Shown here: one piece after another, positions 1-8,544 of the stretch
How the letters are laid out: each line of letters begins with the position of its first letter
Numbering within the stretch: the stretch's first letter is position 1
Source: Alphaproteobacteria bacterium
GTDB taxonomy: Bacteria > Pseudomonadota > Alphaproteobacteria > Rhodospirillales > Magnetovibrionaceae
DNA: 39,698 nucleotides
Reading direction: 5' to 3'
Assembly (NCBI GenBank): GCA_015231605.1
Contig: JADGBG010000003.1
Location: 39,145-78,842, forward strand
Position numbers and translations under genes: made by a program
Notes under the pieces: model-generated
Seen by the model: the letters and a program-made list of their open reading frames with translations, nothing else
Told to the model about the DNA's origin: nothing
Database searches by the model: none

Positions 1-971
1 TTGTCGTGGGAGACGGACAGATCGCGTTGGCGTTCCAGGCTATCCGTATCGGCGTTGGCGAGTTGTTGCATGATGGCGTGCGTTTCGCGGTAGTTCGACA
101 GGGCCAAATCCAGGTTGCCCTGGGCGATGTGAAGGCTGGCGGATTCATCGAGCAACACACCCCGGTCGCGCAGCGTTTCCTCACCCTCGGGCAAGGCGGC
201 GATGGCCCCCTTGAGGATGTCCTCCGCCATGGTCAGATTTCCGGCCTGGACGTAGCTCCGGCACAGGTAGATGGCGTCCCAGATTTCCAGGCGGTCCATA
301 TCCTCCAGTTTTTCGAACGCGGCGATGGCGCGGGCGGTGTCGAGGCCGTAGGCCAGTTCGCCGATGCGCCGCCAGTGCCGGGCGGTATCGTCGGTGGACC
401 GTTCGGCTTGTTCGATCAGCGCGTTGAACCCGCCCTGGATATCGCCGTCGGCGATGCGCGCCAGGGCTTTGCGCGCGGCGTCGTCGGCGTGTGTCACCGC
501 ATCCAGGGCCACGGCGCATGTGTCGGGACCGGTGGGGTCGGGGGCGAGGCCCTTTGCTTCACCGGCGCCCAGCAGGGCGTCGCGCACTTGCCCGGCCAGG
601 GCTTTTTCCAGGGACTCCAATTTCGCCAGCTTGTCGGGGTCAAGGACGCCGCCGTGGTTGTCCTTGAGCGCCTTGATTTGGGCTAGACGGTCTGCGGGGG
701 CGTCCTTGCACAGATCGGAAAACAGGTTTCCCCCCATCAACTTGGATAGGTTGCAGAGGAAGCTTTTGCCCTTTGTTTTGATCTCGTCATAGAACGCCAA
801 GAACGCCGCAACCACCGCCCCGGCCGCTATGATGGCCTTGTAGGCGGCCGTGGTCGCCAGCACCGGCAGGCCCGCCAGCATGAGGACGGCCATGATCAGA
901 ACCCCCCAGCGGATCCAGCGGGGGCCTTGGCCTTTCGGGTTGGTGGCGTCCGGGTTGGTGGCGTCGGTCAT
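1..971 (-). CDS. TPR-repeat membrane protein, 3' end outside window
   Basis: An open minus-strand frame starts at ATG 971 (MTDATNPDATNPKGQ...) and runs off the window edge, so about 323 residues are visible. After a short polar N-terminus there are two hydrophobic segments (about residues 23-43 and 46-61), then a soluble alpha-helical region. The last visible part has TPR-like helices with a pattern ending in LERQRDLSVSHD. This pattern is typical of bacterial TPR proteins whose repeats carry W/LxRDLSVSxxK. It is probably a membrane-anchored scaffold or interaction protein, and the partner is unknown. The plus-strand open frames over the same bases read as low-complexity antisense sequence and are rejected. 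I am confident it is coding; the function is only a domain-level call. Confidence 0.75.
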   Translation of the reverse strand, partial: MTDATNPDATNPKGQGPRWIRWGVLIMAVLMLAGLPVLATTAAYKAIIAAGAVVAAFLAFYDEIKTKGKSFLCNLSKLMGGNLFSDLCKDAPADRLAQIKALKDNHGGVLDPDKLAKLESLEKALAGQVRDALLGAGEAKGLAPDPTGPDTCAVALDAVTHADDAARKALARIADGDIQGGFNALIEQAERSTDDTARHWRRIGELAYGLDTARAIAAFEKLEDMDRLEIWDAIYLCRSYVQAGNLTMAEDILKGAIAALPEGEETLRDRGVLLDESASLHIAQGNLDLALSNYRETHAIMQQLANADTDSLERQRDLSVSHD

Positions 972-1076
972 CGAGGGACCTGGTTTCGAAAGTGAATCGC
1001 GTGTTTCCCGGGAACGTTATCATCATCAGGTTGTGGTGTCACGGGGTTTGCACCTGCGCCCGGTTGGGTGGATGCA

Positions 1077-1161
1077 CGGGATGCCCGGATCGCGTCCGGG
1101 CATGTGGATGATGGGCGCAACGACTTTCGACCGTCACCCCAGGGCTTGACCCGGGGGCCCG
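1077..1161. repeat. dispersed palindromic repeat, copy 1
   Basis: Two small palindromic modules lie side by side. Module A (1080-1103) reads GATGCCCGGA, a 4-base spacer, then TCCGGGCATG. Module B (1131-1160) reads CCGTCACCCC followed by GGGCTTGACCCGGGGG. The same two modules recur at 3908-3995 in the opposite order. Such GC-rich elements containing the GATGCCCGGA...TCCGGGCATG motif are common between genes in alphaproteobacterial genomes. Here it sits in the roughly 285-base gap between two minus-strand genes. Confidence 0.7.
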
Positions 1162-1204
1162 CTCTTGCATTCGGGCCGGACGGACGGGTGAGGACGGGAA
1201 CCCA

Positions 1205-1243
1205 AAAGGGCCCGGACGGGATGCGTCCGGGCCCGTGATTTTG
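1205..1243 (-). terminator. intrinsic terminator after AsmA-like gene
   Basis: On the minus strand GGGCCCGGACG pairs with CGTCCGGGCCC across a short loop and is followed by TTTT. It lies just after the stop codon at 1257. Confidence 0.75.
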
Positions 1244-1256
1244 CCGGGGGAGCGGG

Positions 1257-2150
1257 TTACTTGCCGAACAGGCCTTGCACCGCGCCGCCGATGTTCTTGC
1301 CGACGTCCTCGACCGCCTTGCCCGCCGCGTCGCCCGCGCCGGAACCGGCCGTGCCCAACTGGTCGGTCACGCCCTTGATCGCGCCGGTCGCGGCTTCGGT
1401 GGCCTGCGCGCCGATTTCGGCAGCCTTGCCGGTGATGTCGGCGAGGCCCAATTGCGACAGATCGAGCTTGCCGGCCGCGCCGCTGGCGGCTTTGGTGATG
1501 GCGGAAATCAGCTGGTCGACCACCTCGGCCGGGGAGGCGCCGTCGGAGTCCTTGCCGATGTCCTTCAAGTGAATGTCCGGCAGCGGCGTGGTCAGCGACT
1601 TGCCCTGGAACAGGCTGGCCGACACGTTGACCTTGCCGTCCTTGATGTAGAAGTCGCGGATCATCACCTTGGGGCCTTGCTCGCTGCCGCCGGCGGCGTC
1701 GCCGGAGGAGGGCGCGGACGAACCGCCGCCCTGGGCCGGGCCGGTCATGGCCTTGACGTAGTTTTCGACGTTCTTCTGGATGGCGTCGATGTTGGAGCCG
1801 CCCGATCCGATTTCATAGGTGACTTCCGGGGCGCGAACCATCACTTCGTCGATGATGATGAGGTTGGGGTTCATGTCCTGGCCGATCTTGACGCTGATTT
1901 CGCCAAGGCTCAGCGCGCGTTCGGTCTTGAAGCCCGCGGGATTGCCGACGGTCAGGCCGCGCAGGCCCGCCGCGAAGTTGCCGAGGTCCACGTCCACGCC
2001 GGCCAGTTCCACGGGAACCTGGGTGGCTTTCGTGCCTTGATCCTCGATGACGGTTTCGACGATGCCGCCGACGTTTTGCAGCAGATAGTAGACGCCGACC
2101 ACGACGGCGACGATCAAGACGCCGAAGGCGATGACAAGCTTTTTGAGCAT
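1257..2150 (-). CDS. membrane-anchored AsmA-like protein
   Basis: The product is 297 residues. It opens with an N-terminal signal anchor (MLKKLVIAFGVLIVAVVVGVYYLL). A region follows with the pattern VELAGVDVDLGNFAAGLRGL, then TVGNPAGFKTERALSLGEI, which is typical of short AsmA/DUF748-like envelope proteins. Residues about 125-160 are a Gly/Ser/Ala-rich linker. The C-terminus is a helical Ala/Gly-rich tail with repeated 'AAG/ATGA' motifs ending GGAVQGLFGK. I chose the start at 2150, seven bases after a GGGAG ribosome-binding site, rather than an upstream ATG at 2171. The likely location is the inner membrane with a periplasmic domain. Its role in envelope or lipid handling is inferred from family resemblance only. 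It is transcribed alone and ends at a good terminator. Confidence 0.7.
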   Translation of the reverse strand: MLKKLVIAFGVLIVAVVVGVYYLLQNVGGIVETVIEDQGTKATQVPVELAGVDVDLGNFAAGLRGLTVGNPAGFKTERALSLGEISVKIGQDMNPNLIIIDEVMVRAPEVTYEIGSGGSNIDAIQKNVENYVKAMTGPAQGGGSSAPSSGDAAGGSEQGPKVMIRDFYIKDGKVNVSASLFQGKSLTTPLPDIHLKDIGKDSDGASPAEVVDQLISAITKAASGAAGKLDLSQLGLADITGKAAEIGAQATEAATGAIKGVTDQLGTAGSGAGDAAGKAVEDVGKNIGGAVQGLFGK

Positions 2151-2276
2151 GGAGGTTCTCCCGAATCTCATCGTGTTGGGGAATTTTCTGGCGAATTATG
2201 GGCGCATGCGTTCCGGGTCGCAACGGGCGCGTGCAATTTTGTTGTGGATGGATGAGCGCGCCCCCATACTCGCCCC

Positions 2277-2933
2277 ATGATCAACGCCCTTCACCCCAGC
2301 GGTCCCGAAGACGTCGTCGGCGTGTTGTTGGCCGGGGGGCTGTCGCGCCGGTTCGGCGGCGGGGACAAGTGTCTGAACAGGCTCGGCGGGCGCACCATCC
2401 TGGAACGCGTGGCGGCGCGCGCGGCGGGGCAGGTGGGGCGCCTGTTTCTCAACGCCGCGGGGGATCCGTCGCGGTTTCCGGATCTGGGCCTGCCGGTCGT
2501 GGCGGACGTGATCCCGGGCGCGCAGGGGCCCTTGGCGGGCGTTCTCACCGCCATGGAATGGGCCGGCCAAAACGCGCCCGGCGCGCGCTGGGTGGCGTCG
2601 TTCGCCACCGACGCGCCGTTCTGTCCCGCCGACATGGTGGCGCGGATGCTGGACGCGGTCCAACGGGACGGCGCGGACATGGCCGTCGCCACGTCGAACG
2701 GACGCGCGCACCCGGTGTTCGCCCTGTGGCCGGTATCCGCGCGGGACGACCTGCGCACGGCCGTGGTGGAACAACACATCCGCCGCGTGCGCGAGTGGAC
2801 CGACCGCCACGCCCTCAGCCACGTCGATTTCCCCCCCGACCCGCAAACCGGCCTGGATCCGTTCTTTAACGTCAACACGCCCGACGATCTCAACATGGCG
2901 GATCGCCTTTCGGTCTTGCATGACCCTGCGTGA
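2277..2933 (+). CDS. mobA: molybdenum cofactor guanylyltransferase MobA
   Basis: MobA transfers GMP from GTP to molybdopterin to make the bis-MGD cofactor of DMSO-reductase-family enzymes (cytoplasmic). The 218 residues match the usual length. The nucleotide-binding signature VLLAGGLSRRFGGGDK is at about residues 15-30. VADVIPGAQGPLAGV, FATDAPF and the C-terminal NVNTPDDL are the other family blocks. It runs into mobB with only 17 bases between, which supports a mobAB pair. The start codon lacks a strong Shine-Dalgarno sequence, so an internal start is possible but not needed. The substrate enzyme, for example a periplasmic nitrate or sulfur-compound molybdoenzyme, is not in this window. Confidence 0.93.
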   Translation: MINALHPSGPEDVVGVLLAGGLSRRFGGGDKCLNRLGGRTILERVAARAAGQVGRLFLNAAGDPSRFPDLGLPVVADVIPGAQGPLAGVLTAMEWAGQNAPGARWVASFATDAPFCPADMVARMLDAVQRDGADMAVATSNGRAHPVFALWPVSARDDLRTAVVEQHIRRVREWTDRHALSHVDFPPDPQTGLDPFFNVNTPDDLNMADRLSVLHDPA

Positions 2934-2950
2934 GACGACATAGTCCCGCC

Positions 2951-3475
2951 ATGGATAACGGACCCAAACACGTCATCGGTATTATCGGGTGGAGCGGCAG
3001 CGGCAAGACGACGTTGCTGGAAAAGCTGATTCCGGCCTTCAAGGGGCGGGGGCTTTCGGTTTCGACCATGAAGCACACCCACCACGATTTCGACATCGAC
3101 AAGCCCGGCAAGGACAGTTACCGCCACCGCGAGGCCGGGGCCGAGGAGGTTCTGGTCACGTCGGCCCGGCGCTGGGCCTTGCTGCATGAACTGCGCGACG
3201 CCCCGGAATGGGACATGGGCGTCCTGGTGTCCAAGATGGCCCCGGTCGACGTTCTGCTGATCGAAGGGTTCAAGGGCCATCCGTACCCCAAGATCGAGGT
3301 CCACCGCCCGGCCCTGGGCAAGGATCTGTTGAGCCCCGGAGACGACACGGTGGTGGCGCTGCTCACCGACGACCCCACGGCCATGGCGGGCAAGGTGGAC
3401 GTTCCGGTCCTGGACTTGGGGGATGTGACGGCCGTCATGGATTTTCTCGCCGGTTACTTCATGCTTGATAAATGA
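2951..3475 (+). CDS. mobB: molybdopterin-guanine dinucleotide biosynthesis adapter MobB
   Basis: A P-loop GTP-binding protein that assists MobA in molybdenum cofactor guanylation. The Walker A motif GWSGSGKTT lies near the N-terminus, with STMKHTHHDFDIDKPGKDS and the LLIEGFKGHPYPKIEVHR block that define the MobB family. The length of 174 residues is usual. A GTG at 2930 overlapping the mobA stop would add seven residues. I prefer ATG 2951 because it places the P-loop at the family's normal distance from the start. Both starts have weak ribosome-binding sites, and translational coupling to mobA is likely. Confidence 0.92.
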   Translation: MDNGPKHVIGIIGWSGSGKTTLLEKLIPAFKGRGLSVSTMKHTHHDFDIDKPGKDSYRHREAGAEEVLVTSARRWALLHELRDAPEWDMGVLVSKMAPVDVLLIEGFKGHPYPKIEVHRPALGKDLLSPGDDTVVALLTDDPTAMAGKVDVPVLDLGDVTAVMDFLAGYFMLDK

Positions 3476-3518
3476 AGACATTGAATTCATGCTATTTTAG
3501 CTGAACCGCGAGGAAGAC

Positions 3519-3839
3519 ATGCTCATGGCCCTGAAACCGGATAGCGATGCGTATTGGCAACGGGTCGAACACGACCTGCGCGTCAGGGAGCCCAAGAAAT
3601 ACATGTGGAGCATCCTGTCGATGCGCCTGGGCACGGTCCTGATCCTGTTCACCGCATTGTACATGGTGTCGCTTTACGTCATCGAACCGCCCAGCGGCTT
3701 TTTCTTGACGCGCATGGAACTGTCCGTGCATCCGATCGCTTGGGCTCTTCTGGGCGTCGTCATGATCGTCATCGGCGCGTTGATCCGCTACCACGCCATG
3801 GGGCCGTTGATCGAGCGCATCAATCAGAGCGTGGATTAA
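3519..3839 (+). CDS. small two-helix membrane protein, function unknown
   Basis: The product is 106 residues with a charged N-terminal third (MLMALKPDSDAYWQRVEHDL, then VREPKKYMW). Two hydrophobic helices follow (about residues 37-56 and 71-90). The C-terminus is short and soluble, ending IERINQSVD. An AGGA element lies four bases before ATG 3519; ATG 3525 is an alternative with better spacing. Codon use matches neighbouring genes. I do not recognise the family. It lies 43 bases after mobB and may be read with it, though nothing links it to molybdenum metabolism. Confidence 0.65.
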   Translation: MLMALKPDSDAYWQRVEHDLRVREPKKYMWSILSMRLGTVLILFTALYMVSLYVIEPPSGFFLTRMELSVHPIAWALLGVVMIVIGALIRYHAMGPLIERINQSVD

Positions 3840-3907
3840 AGCACTTCGCGTTTGATTGGCCTCATTTCATCCCCTGCGCTATGGCGGGCCGGAGACTTTC
3901 CCGCAAG

Positions 3908-3995
3908 CCGTCACCCCCGGACTTGATCCGGGGGGCCTCGGGTTCGCTTTGCCGGGCGGTGAAAGTGGATGCCCGGACCACGTCCGGGCATGACG
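3908..3995. repeat. dispersed palindromic repeat, copy 2
   Basis: Module B (3908-3937, CCGTCACCCCCGGACTTGAT then CCGGGG) is followed by module A (3967-3995, GATGCCCGGA...TCCGGGCATGACG). It matches the pair at 1077-1161 but with the modules in swapped order. It fills most of the 300-base gap between the small membrane protein gene and glnA. No gene is seen in this gap. Confidence 0.75.
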
Positions 3996-4082
3996 AATTT
4001 TGAAAACGAGGCGGCGGGTATGCCCGGGTGAAGCAGATGAAACGCAAACGGCTTTAGAGAGTTCCTGCCGATCCCCCAAAAA

Positions 4083-4122
4083 CCGAAAGGCCCCGTGGGT
4101 TCCCACGGGGCCTTGGGTTTTG
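4083..4122 (-). terminator. intrinsic terminator of glnBA
   Basis: GGCCCCGTGGG (4089-4099) pairs with CCCACGGGGCC (4102-4112). On the minus strand it is followed by TTTCGGTTTTT. It lies about 20 bases after the glnA stop. Confidence 0.88.
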
Positions 4123-4140
4123 CCGGGAATGGGCGACAGC

Positions 4141-5562
4141 TTAGATGCTGTAGTACATCTGCCATTCCACCGGGTGCGGGGTGTGTTCGAAGTTGTACAC
4201 GTCTTCCCACTTGAGCTGAATGTAGCCTTGGATCATGTCGTCGTCGAACACGCCGCCCTTCTTGAGGAAGTCGTTGTCGGCTTCCAGGGCTTCCAGGGCT
4301 TGGCGCAGCGAACCGCAGACGGTCGGGACGTTGGCCAGTTCCTCAGGCGGAAGGTCGTAGAGGTTCTTGTCCATGGCGTCGCCCGGGTGGATCTTGTTCT
4401 CGATGCCGTCAAGGCCGGCCATCATCATGGCCGCGAACGCCAGGTAGGGGTTCGCGCCCGGATCCGGGAAGCGGATTTCGACGCGCTTGCCCTTCGGCGA
4501 GGCGACGTACGGAATGCGGCACGAAGCGGAGCGGTTGCGCGCGGAGTAGGCGAGCAGCACCGGAGCTTCGAAGCCCGGGATCAGACGCTTGTAGGAGTTG
4601 GTGGTCGGGTTGGTGAAGGCGTTCAGCGCACGGGCGTGCTTGATGATGCCGCCGATGTAGTACAGCGCCGTGTCGGACAGGTCGGCGTAGCCGTTGCCCG
4701 CGAACAGCGGCTTGCCGTCCTTCCAGAGGGACTGGTGGGTGTGCATGCCCGAACCGTTGTCGCCGATCACCGGCTTCGGCATGAAGGTCGCCGTCTTGCC
4801 GTAGGTGTGCGCCACCATGTGGGTGCAGTACTTGTTGATCTGGATGTTGTCGGCCGACTTCACCAGGGTGGAGAAGGTCATGCCCAGTTCGTGTTGGGAC
4901 GGCGCCACTTCGTGGTGATGCTTGTCCATGACCAGACCCATTTCGCGCATCACGGACGTCATTTCGGCGCGCAGGTCGTGACCGGAGTCGACCGGCGGAA
5001 CCGGGAAGTAGCCGCCCTTGACCGGCGGACGGTGACCCATGTTGCTTTCTTCCATGATCTTGCCGGTGACGTAGGGGCCTTCGTCGCTGTCGAATTCGTA
5101 GAAGCAGCGGTTCATGCCGACGTCATAACGCACGTCGTCGAACACGAAGAATTCCAGTTCCGGACCGAAATAAGCGGTGTCGCCGATTCCGGTGGACGCC
5201 AGGTAGGCTTCGGCGCGCTTGGCGATGGAACGCGGGTCGCGGTTGTAACCCTGGCCGGTGGACGGTTCGCGGATGTCGCAGAACAGGATCATCATCGGCT
5301 GCGCGGAGAACGGATCCATCACGGCGGTCGAGGCGTCGGGGATCAGCGACATGTCGGAATCGTTGATGGCCTTCCAGCCGGAAATGGAGGAACCGTCGAA
5401 CATGATGCCGTCTTCGAACGCGTCGGCGTCGACAAAGTCGGAAACCATGGTGAGGTGTTGCCACTTGCCCTTCGGGTCGGTGAAGCGCAGATCAACGTAT
5501 TCGATGTTTTCATCCTTGAGATAGGCGATGACTTCATCGGGGGTCTTCAAATTCAAAGACAT
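4141..5562 (-). CDS. glnA: type I glutamine synthetase
   Basis: Glutamine synthetase makes glutamine from glutamate, ammonia and ATP and works as a cytoplasmic dodecamer. The 473-residue length is typical of GlnA type I beta. Signatures include [18 protein letters not shown], the metal-binding [11 protein letters not shown], the ATP/glutamate loops [16 protein letters not shown] and NRSASCRIP, and [19 protein letters not shown]. The tyrosine in [10 protein letters not shown] near residue 400 is the adenylylation site of the family. This predicts GlnE control of activity. It lies 86 bases downstream of glnB on the same strand. The start is ATG 5562 after an AAGGA site. Expression probably follows nitrogen status through the sigma-54 promoter upstream of glnB. 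Confidence 0.98.
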   Translation of the reverse strand: MSLNLKTPDEVIAYLKDENIEYVDLRFTDPKGKWQHLTMVSDFVDADAFEDGIMFDGSSISGWKAINDSDMSLIPDASTAVMDPFSAQPMMILFCDIREPSTGQGYNRDPRSIAKRAEAYLASTGIGDTAYFGPELEFFVFDDVRYDVGMNRCFYEFDSDEGPYVTGKIMEESNMGHRPPVKGGYFPVPPVDSGHDLRAEMTSVMREMGLVMDKHHHEVAPSQHELGMTFSTLVKSADNIQINKYCTHMVAHTYGKTATFMPKPVIGDNGSGMHTHQSLWKDGKPLFAGNGYADLSDTALYYIGGIIKHARALNAFTNPTTNSYKRLIPGFEAPVLLAYSARNRSASCRIPYVASPKGKRVEIRFPDPGANPYLAFAAMMMAGLDGIENKIHPGDAMDKNLYDLPPEELANVPTVCGSLRQALEALEADNDFLKKGGVFDDDMIQGYIQLKWEDVYNFEHTPHPVEWQMYYSI

Positions 5563-5648
5563 GGTGTCGATTCCTTAAAAAGTGAGACATTCAGGACAGG
5601 TGACGAACCGGGTCCGCCGCGCGGCTCCGGGTATGGGCTGGTGCCGGG

Positions 5649-6164
<516 letters not shown>

Positions 6165-6270
6165 TTAAAAGATATGCTTTCGCCCAAAAAATAGGCATGC
6201 GGTGCGGGGCGGCGAATGCCTCAATGTGAGGCGGCGGATAAAAATCGTGCAGCCGGTCGAAAAGGGATGC

Positions 6271-6299
6271 TTGACGGGGCGGGGGGATGCGTCTAGATA
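6271..6299 (+). promoter_or_regulatory. sigma-70 promoter of tRNA-His
   Basis: TTGACG (6271-6276) and TAGATA (6294-6299) are separated by 17 bases. The predicted start site lies about 27 bases before the tRNA. A 14-base perfect palindrome, CGGGGCGCGCCCCG, lies at 6311-6324. Confidence 0.6.
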
Positions 6300-6333
6300 G
6301 GTCCGGCTTTCGGGGCGCGCCCCGGATGTTGTG

Positions 6334-6410
6334 GTGGCTGTAGCTCAGTTGGTTAGAGCACCGCGTTGTGGTCGCGGGGGTCGTGGGTTCGAATCCCATC
6401 AGCCACCCCA
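6334..6410 (+). tRNA. tRNA-His (GTG anticodon)
   Basis: The acceptor arm GTGGCTG (6334-6340) pairs with CAGCCAC (6400-6406). The D-arm is AGCTCAGTTGGTTAGAGC. The anticodon arm is CCGCG-TT-GTG-GT-CGCGG. The T-arm contains GGTTCGAATCC, the discriminator is C at 6407 and CCA is encoded at 6408-6410. G at 6333 would be the G-1 typical of tRNA-His. Confidence 0.97.
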
Positions 6411-6529
6411 CTTACCTCTTGAACCCAGAGGTTCTCTCCACATCACGCCGAAAGAGCGCCGCGCGCCTTGGGGTCGATGGTGACCGTTTGGCCGGACCGT
6501 CAACCGCAATTTCCCCAGCGGATTTCCGC

Positions 6530-6573
6530 ATCTTATCTTATGTTGACAGGCGTGCGTGAAAAGTTGCGGATAT
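6530..6573 (+). promoter_or_regulatory. candidate promoter/CbbR region of class I PRK
   Basis: ATCTTAT (6530-6536) is identical to the right half of the dyad in the cbbR-cbbM gap (20692-20698). It lies next to TTGACA (6543-6548), a good -35 element. The -10 is weak (GCGGAT or GGATAT at 6566-6573). The rest of the 290-base gap between tRNA-His and the PRK gene shows nothing else recognisable. Confidence 0.4.
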
Positions 6574-6701
6574 GCAAATTCTTGGCTTTCAGGCGCGGGC
6601 CGCTTAGGCCATAATGCGCCGCAGATATTTCAGGCTGGCCCCGTTGCGAGGCTGGCTGGGATGAAAATGAAACTGGTCATATTACAGGGAAGGAAAACAC
6701 C

Positions 6702-7586
6702 GTGTCGAAGAAACACCCGATTATCGCTGTGACCGGATCCTCCGGCGCCGGCACCAGCACGGTCAAGACCGCCTTTGAACACATGTTCACGCGCCTCAGC
6801 CTTAAGCCCGCCGTGATCGAAGGCGACAGCTTCCACCGCTACAACCGCGTGGAAATGAAGGCCAAGGTCGCCGAAGAGGAAGCCGCCGGCAACAAGAACT
6901 TCAGCCACTTCGGCGCCAACGCCAACGAATTCGAAAAGCTGGCCGAGTTGTTCAAGTCCTACGGTGAGACCGGCACCGGCAAGCGCCGCCTGTACCTGCA
7001 CTCCGACGAAGAAGCCAAGCCGTACGCCCCCCTCAAACCCGGCGAGTTCACCCCGTGGGAAGACATTCCCGCCGGCACCGATCTGCTGTTCTACGAAGGG
7101 CTGCACGGCTGTGTGAAGAACGACGAAGTCAACATGGCGCAGCATATCGACCTCAAGATCGGCGTCGTGCCCGTCATCAACCTGGAATGGATCCAGAAAA
7201 TCCATCGCGACACCGCGCAACGCGGCTATTCGGAAGAAGCTGTGATGGACACCATCCTGCGCCGCATGCATGACTACGTGCACTACATCGTGCCGCAGTT
7301 CCAGCACACGGACATCAACTTCCAGCGCGTCCCGGTGGTCGACACCTCCGACCCGATCATCGCCCGCGACATTCCGACGCCGGACGAAAGCGTGGTCGTG
7401 ATCCGCTTCCGCAAGCCCGACGCCATCCCCGGCGGCGTGGATTTCCCGCGGTTGCTGACCATGCTGCACGACTCCCACATGACCCGCCGCAACACCATCG
7501 TGATTCCGGGCGGCAAGATGGGTCTGGCGATGGAATTGATCCTTGAACCGATCATGGACGAGATGATCAGCCGCCGCAGCAGGTGA
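6702..7586 (+). CDS. cbbP: phosphoribulokinase, class I (bacterial)
   Basis: Phosphoribulokinase phosphorylates ribulose 5-phosphate with ATP to give ribulose 1,5-bisphosphate, the RubisCO substrate. The 294-residue length fits the octameric class I enzyme of proteobacteria. The P-loop ITGSSGAGT-type motif reads VTGSSGAGTSTVKTAF at residues 10-25. EGDSFHRYNRVEM, LLFYEGLHG and VPVINLEWIQKIHRD are class I signatures. The start is GTG 6702, behind GGGAAGGA. It stands alone between tRNA-His and a strong terminator, about 14 kb from cbbM. A second, different PRK is encoded at 13590-14609. Confidence 0.96.
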   Translation: MSKKHPIIAVTGSSGAGTSTVKTAFEHMFTRLSLKPAVIEGDSFHRYNRVEMKAKVAEEEAAGNKNFSHFGANANEFEKLAELFKSYGETGTGKRRLYLHSDEEAKPYAPLKPGEFTPWEDIPAGTDLLFYEGLHGCVKNDEVNMAQHIDLKIGVVPVINLEWIQKIHRDTAQRGYSEEAVMDTILRRMHDYVHYIVPQFQHTDINFQRVPVVDTSDPIIARDIPTPDESVVVIRFRKPDAIPGGVDFPRLLTMLHDSHMTRRNTIVIPGGKMGLAMELILEPIMDEMISRRSR

Positions 7587-7610
7587 TTTCCGCAAGGCGT
7601 CGGACCGTTC

Positions 7611-7650
7611 AAAAAGAAAGGCCGCCGGGGCGATCCGGCGGCCTTTTTCA
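7611..7650. terminator. bidirectional terminator between PRK and small membrane gene
   Basis: AGGCCGCCGG (7619-7628) pairs with CCGGCGGCCT (7635-7644), followed by TTTTTC on plus and by TTTCTTTTT on minus. It serves the convergent genes on both sides. Confidence 0.88.
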
Positions 7651-7676
7651 TTGCGCCCGGCAAAACGGGGGAGGGG

Positions 7677-7928
7677 TCAGCGTTTGGTGAACCACGTCCA
7701 TAAAAACATCACGCCCCAGATCGGCAGGACCAGCATCGCGCCCATGAGAACGTACGGTCCGATGGACTGACCGAAATCCCACAGCCACTGGAAAATCGCG
7801 CGGCCGGTGTCCCCCAGCCAGGCGTATACGCCTTCGGGCGTGGCGTTGAACATCGCCAGCAGAAAGCCGATGATCAAACACCAGACGATCAGTTTAACGA
7901 CGGGTATGCGCGGTGGGGCTTTGGCCAT
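7677..7928 (-). CDS. DUF6460-like small membrane protein
   Basis: The product is 83 residues. The segments PVVKLIVWCLIIGFLLAMF (about residues 9-27) and GPYVLMGAMLVLPIWGVMF (about 57-75) are hydrophobic, with an amphipathic stretch between them. The pattern 'PVVKLIVxSLxVGxxL...PYxLxGAxxVxPIW' matches the alphaproteobacterial DUF6460 family as I recall it. The function is unknown. It is transcribed after the YqaE-like gene on the minus strand, 45 bases downstream, so the two may share a transcript. Confidence 0.75.
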   Translation of the reverse strand: MAKAPPRIPVVKLIVWCLIIGFLLAMFNATPEGVYAWLGDTGRAIFQWLWDFGQSIGPYVLMGAMLVLPIWGVMFLWTWFTKR

Positions 7929-7973
7929 GGGAGGCGGGTCCGATTCGGGGCGTTTGCGACTTATTTTTTGGTG

Positions 7974-8165
7974 TTATTCCCTGCCGAGGGCAGCATCGAT
8001 CTTCTTGTCGGTCTTGTATTGGCTCAAGGCGTATACCGACCAGATCGCCGCGGGAATCCATCCGATCAGGGAAAGTTGAAGAATCAGGCAGATGACACCG
8101 GCGATCGGGCGCCCAATGGTGAAGAACTGGAGCCACGGAATAAAAATAGCGAGCAGAAGGCGCAT
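7974..8165 (-). CDS. YqaE/Pmp3-family small membrane protein
   Basis: The 63-residue product carries two transmembrane helices (LLLAIFIPWLQFFTIGRP and VICLILQLSLIGWIPAAIW). The central and C-terminal blocks, notably LIGWIPAAIWSVYAL, are typical of the Pmp3/UPF0057 proteolipid family, which is linked to salt and membrane-potential stress. A GGAAAGG ribosome-binding site lies nine bases upstream of ATG 8165. The first 80 bases overlap a longer upstream minus-strand frame. The family call is good; the physiological role here is unknown. Confidence 0.85.
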   Translation of the reverse strand: MRLLLAIFIPWLQFFTIGRPIAGVICLILQLSLIGWIPAAIWSVYALSQYKTDKKIDAALGRE

Positions 8166-8308
8166 GCGATGAACCTTTCCAGGGTCTGAGCGGCGCGAGC
8201 ACGCGATAGTGAGTGCCGTTCCGCAAGGTCTGTCATCAACTCAAAACAGACATCAAAATCGTTCATAGCCTCTGGGATTGCAAGCCTTTTGGTCTTCTCG
8301 TCAGGCAT
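8084..8308 (-). CDS. possible small protein overlapping the Pmp3-like gene
   Basis: A minus-strand frame starts at ATG 8308 (MPDEKTKRLAIPEAMNDFDV...) and ends inside the Pmp3-like gene. It would give 74 residues, or 96 from ATG 8374. The first 47 residues look like a real soluble helical protein (DFDVCFELMTDLAERHSLSR). The C-terminal part (CSLFLFRGSSSSPLG) is the out-of-frame shadow of the Pmp3 coding region. It could be a genuine short gene ending in overlap, or a decayed or frameshifted gene. The ribosome-binding site is poor. Low confidence. Confidence 0.35.
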   Translation of the reverse strand: MPDEKTKRLAIPEAMNDFDVCFELMTDLAERHSLSRARAAQTLERFIACAFCSLFLFRGSSSSPLGARSPVSSA

Positions 8309-8404
8309 GACGCGTGGTTTCCCTTGGTTTTTCAAAGCCGGACGCAAAGCCCGCGTTTCTTGTGTTGAATACACCCCTTATACATATACATACAATAACT
8401 GCTA

Positions 8405-8445
8405 AATTAGCGTTTTCTAATTAAAGCCGAATGAGAGCTATTCGG
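8405..8445. promoter_or_regulatory. two tandem dyads upstream of fccAB
   Basis: AATTAG-CGTTTT-CTAATT at 8405-8422 and CCGAAT-GAGAGCT-ATTCGG at 8427-8445 are two perfect 6-base inverted repeats. They lie in an AT-rich 170-base gap, 100-140 bases before fccA. They are candidate operators for the sulfide-dehydrogenase operon. The rest of the gap (8375-8544) is AT-rich with no confident -10/-35 pair. Confidence 0.5.
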
Positions 8446-8544
8446 TAAAGCGATTTGAAATTGGACAACTTTTTTCACTTTTCACCAGCACCGCGTATGT
8501 GTTAGAGAAACGTCAGTGATGTTTAACGAGAGGGAGGACGCATT

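Noticed and set aside
6-686. Plus-strand frame at the window start
   Set aside because: The minus strand codes for a TPR protein continuous to 971; the plus frame is its shadow.
6334-6410. tRNA-His as an integration site
   Set aside because: No integrase, no repeated 3' tRNA fragment and no composition shift nearby.
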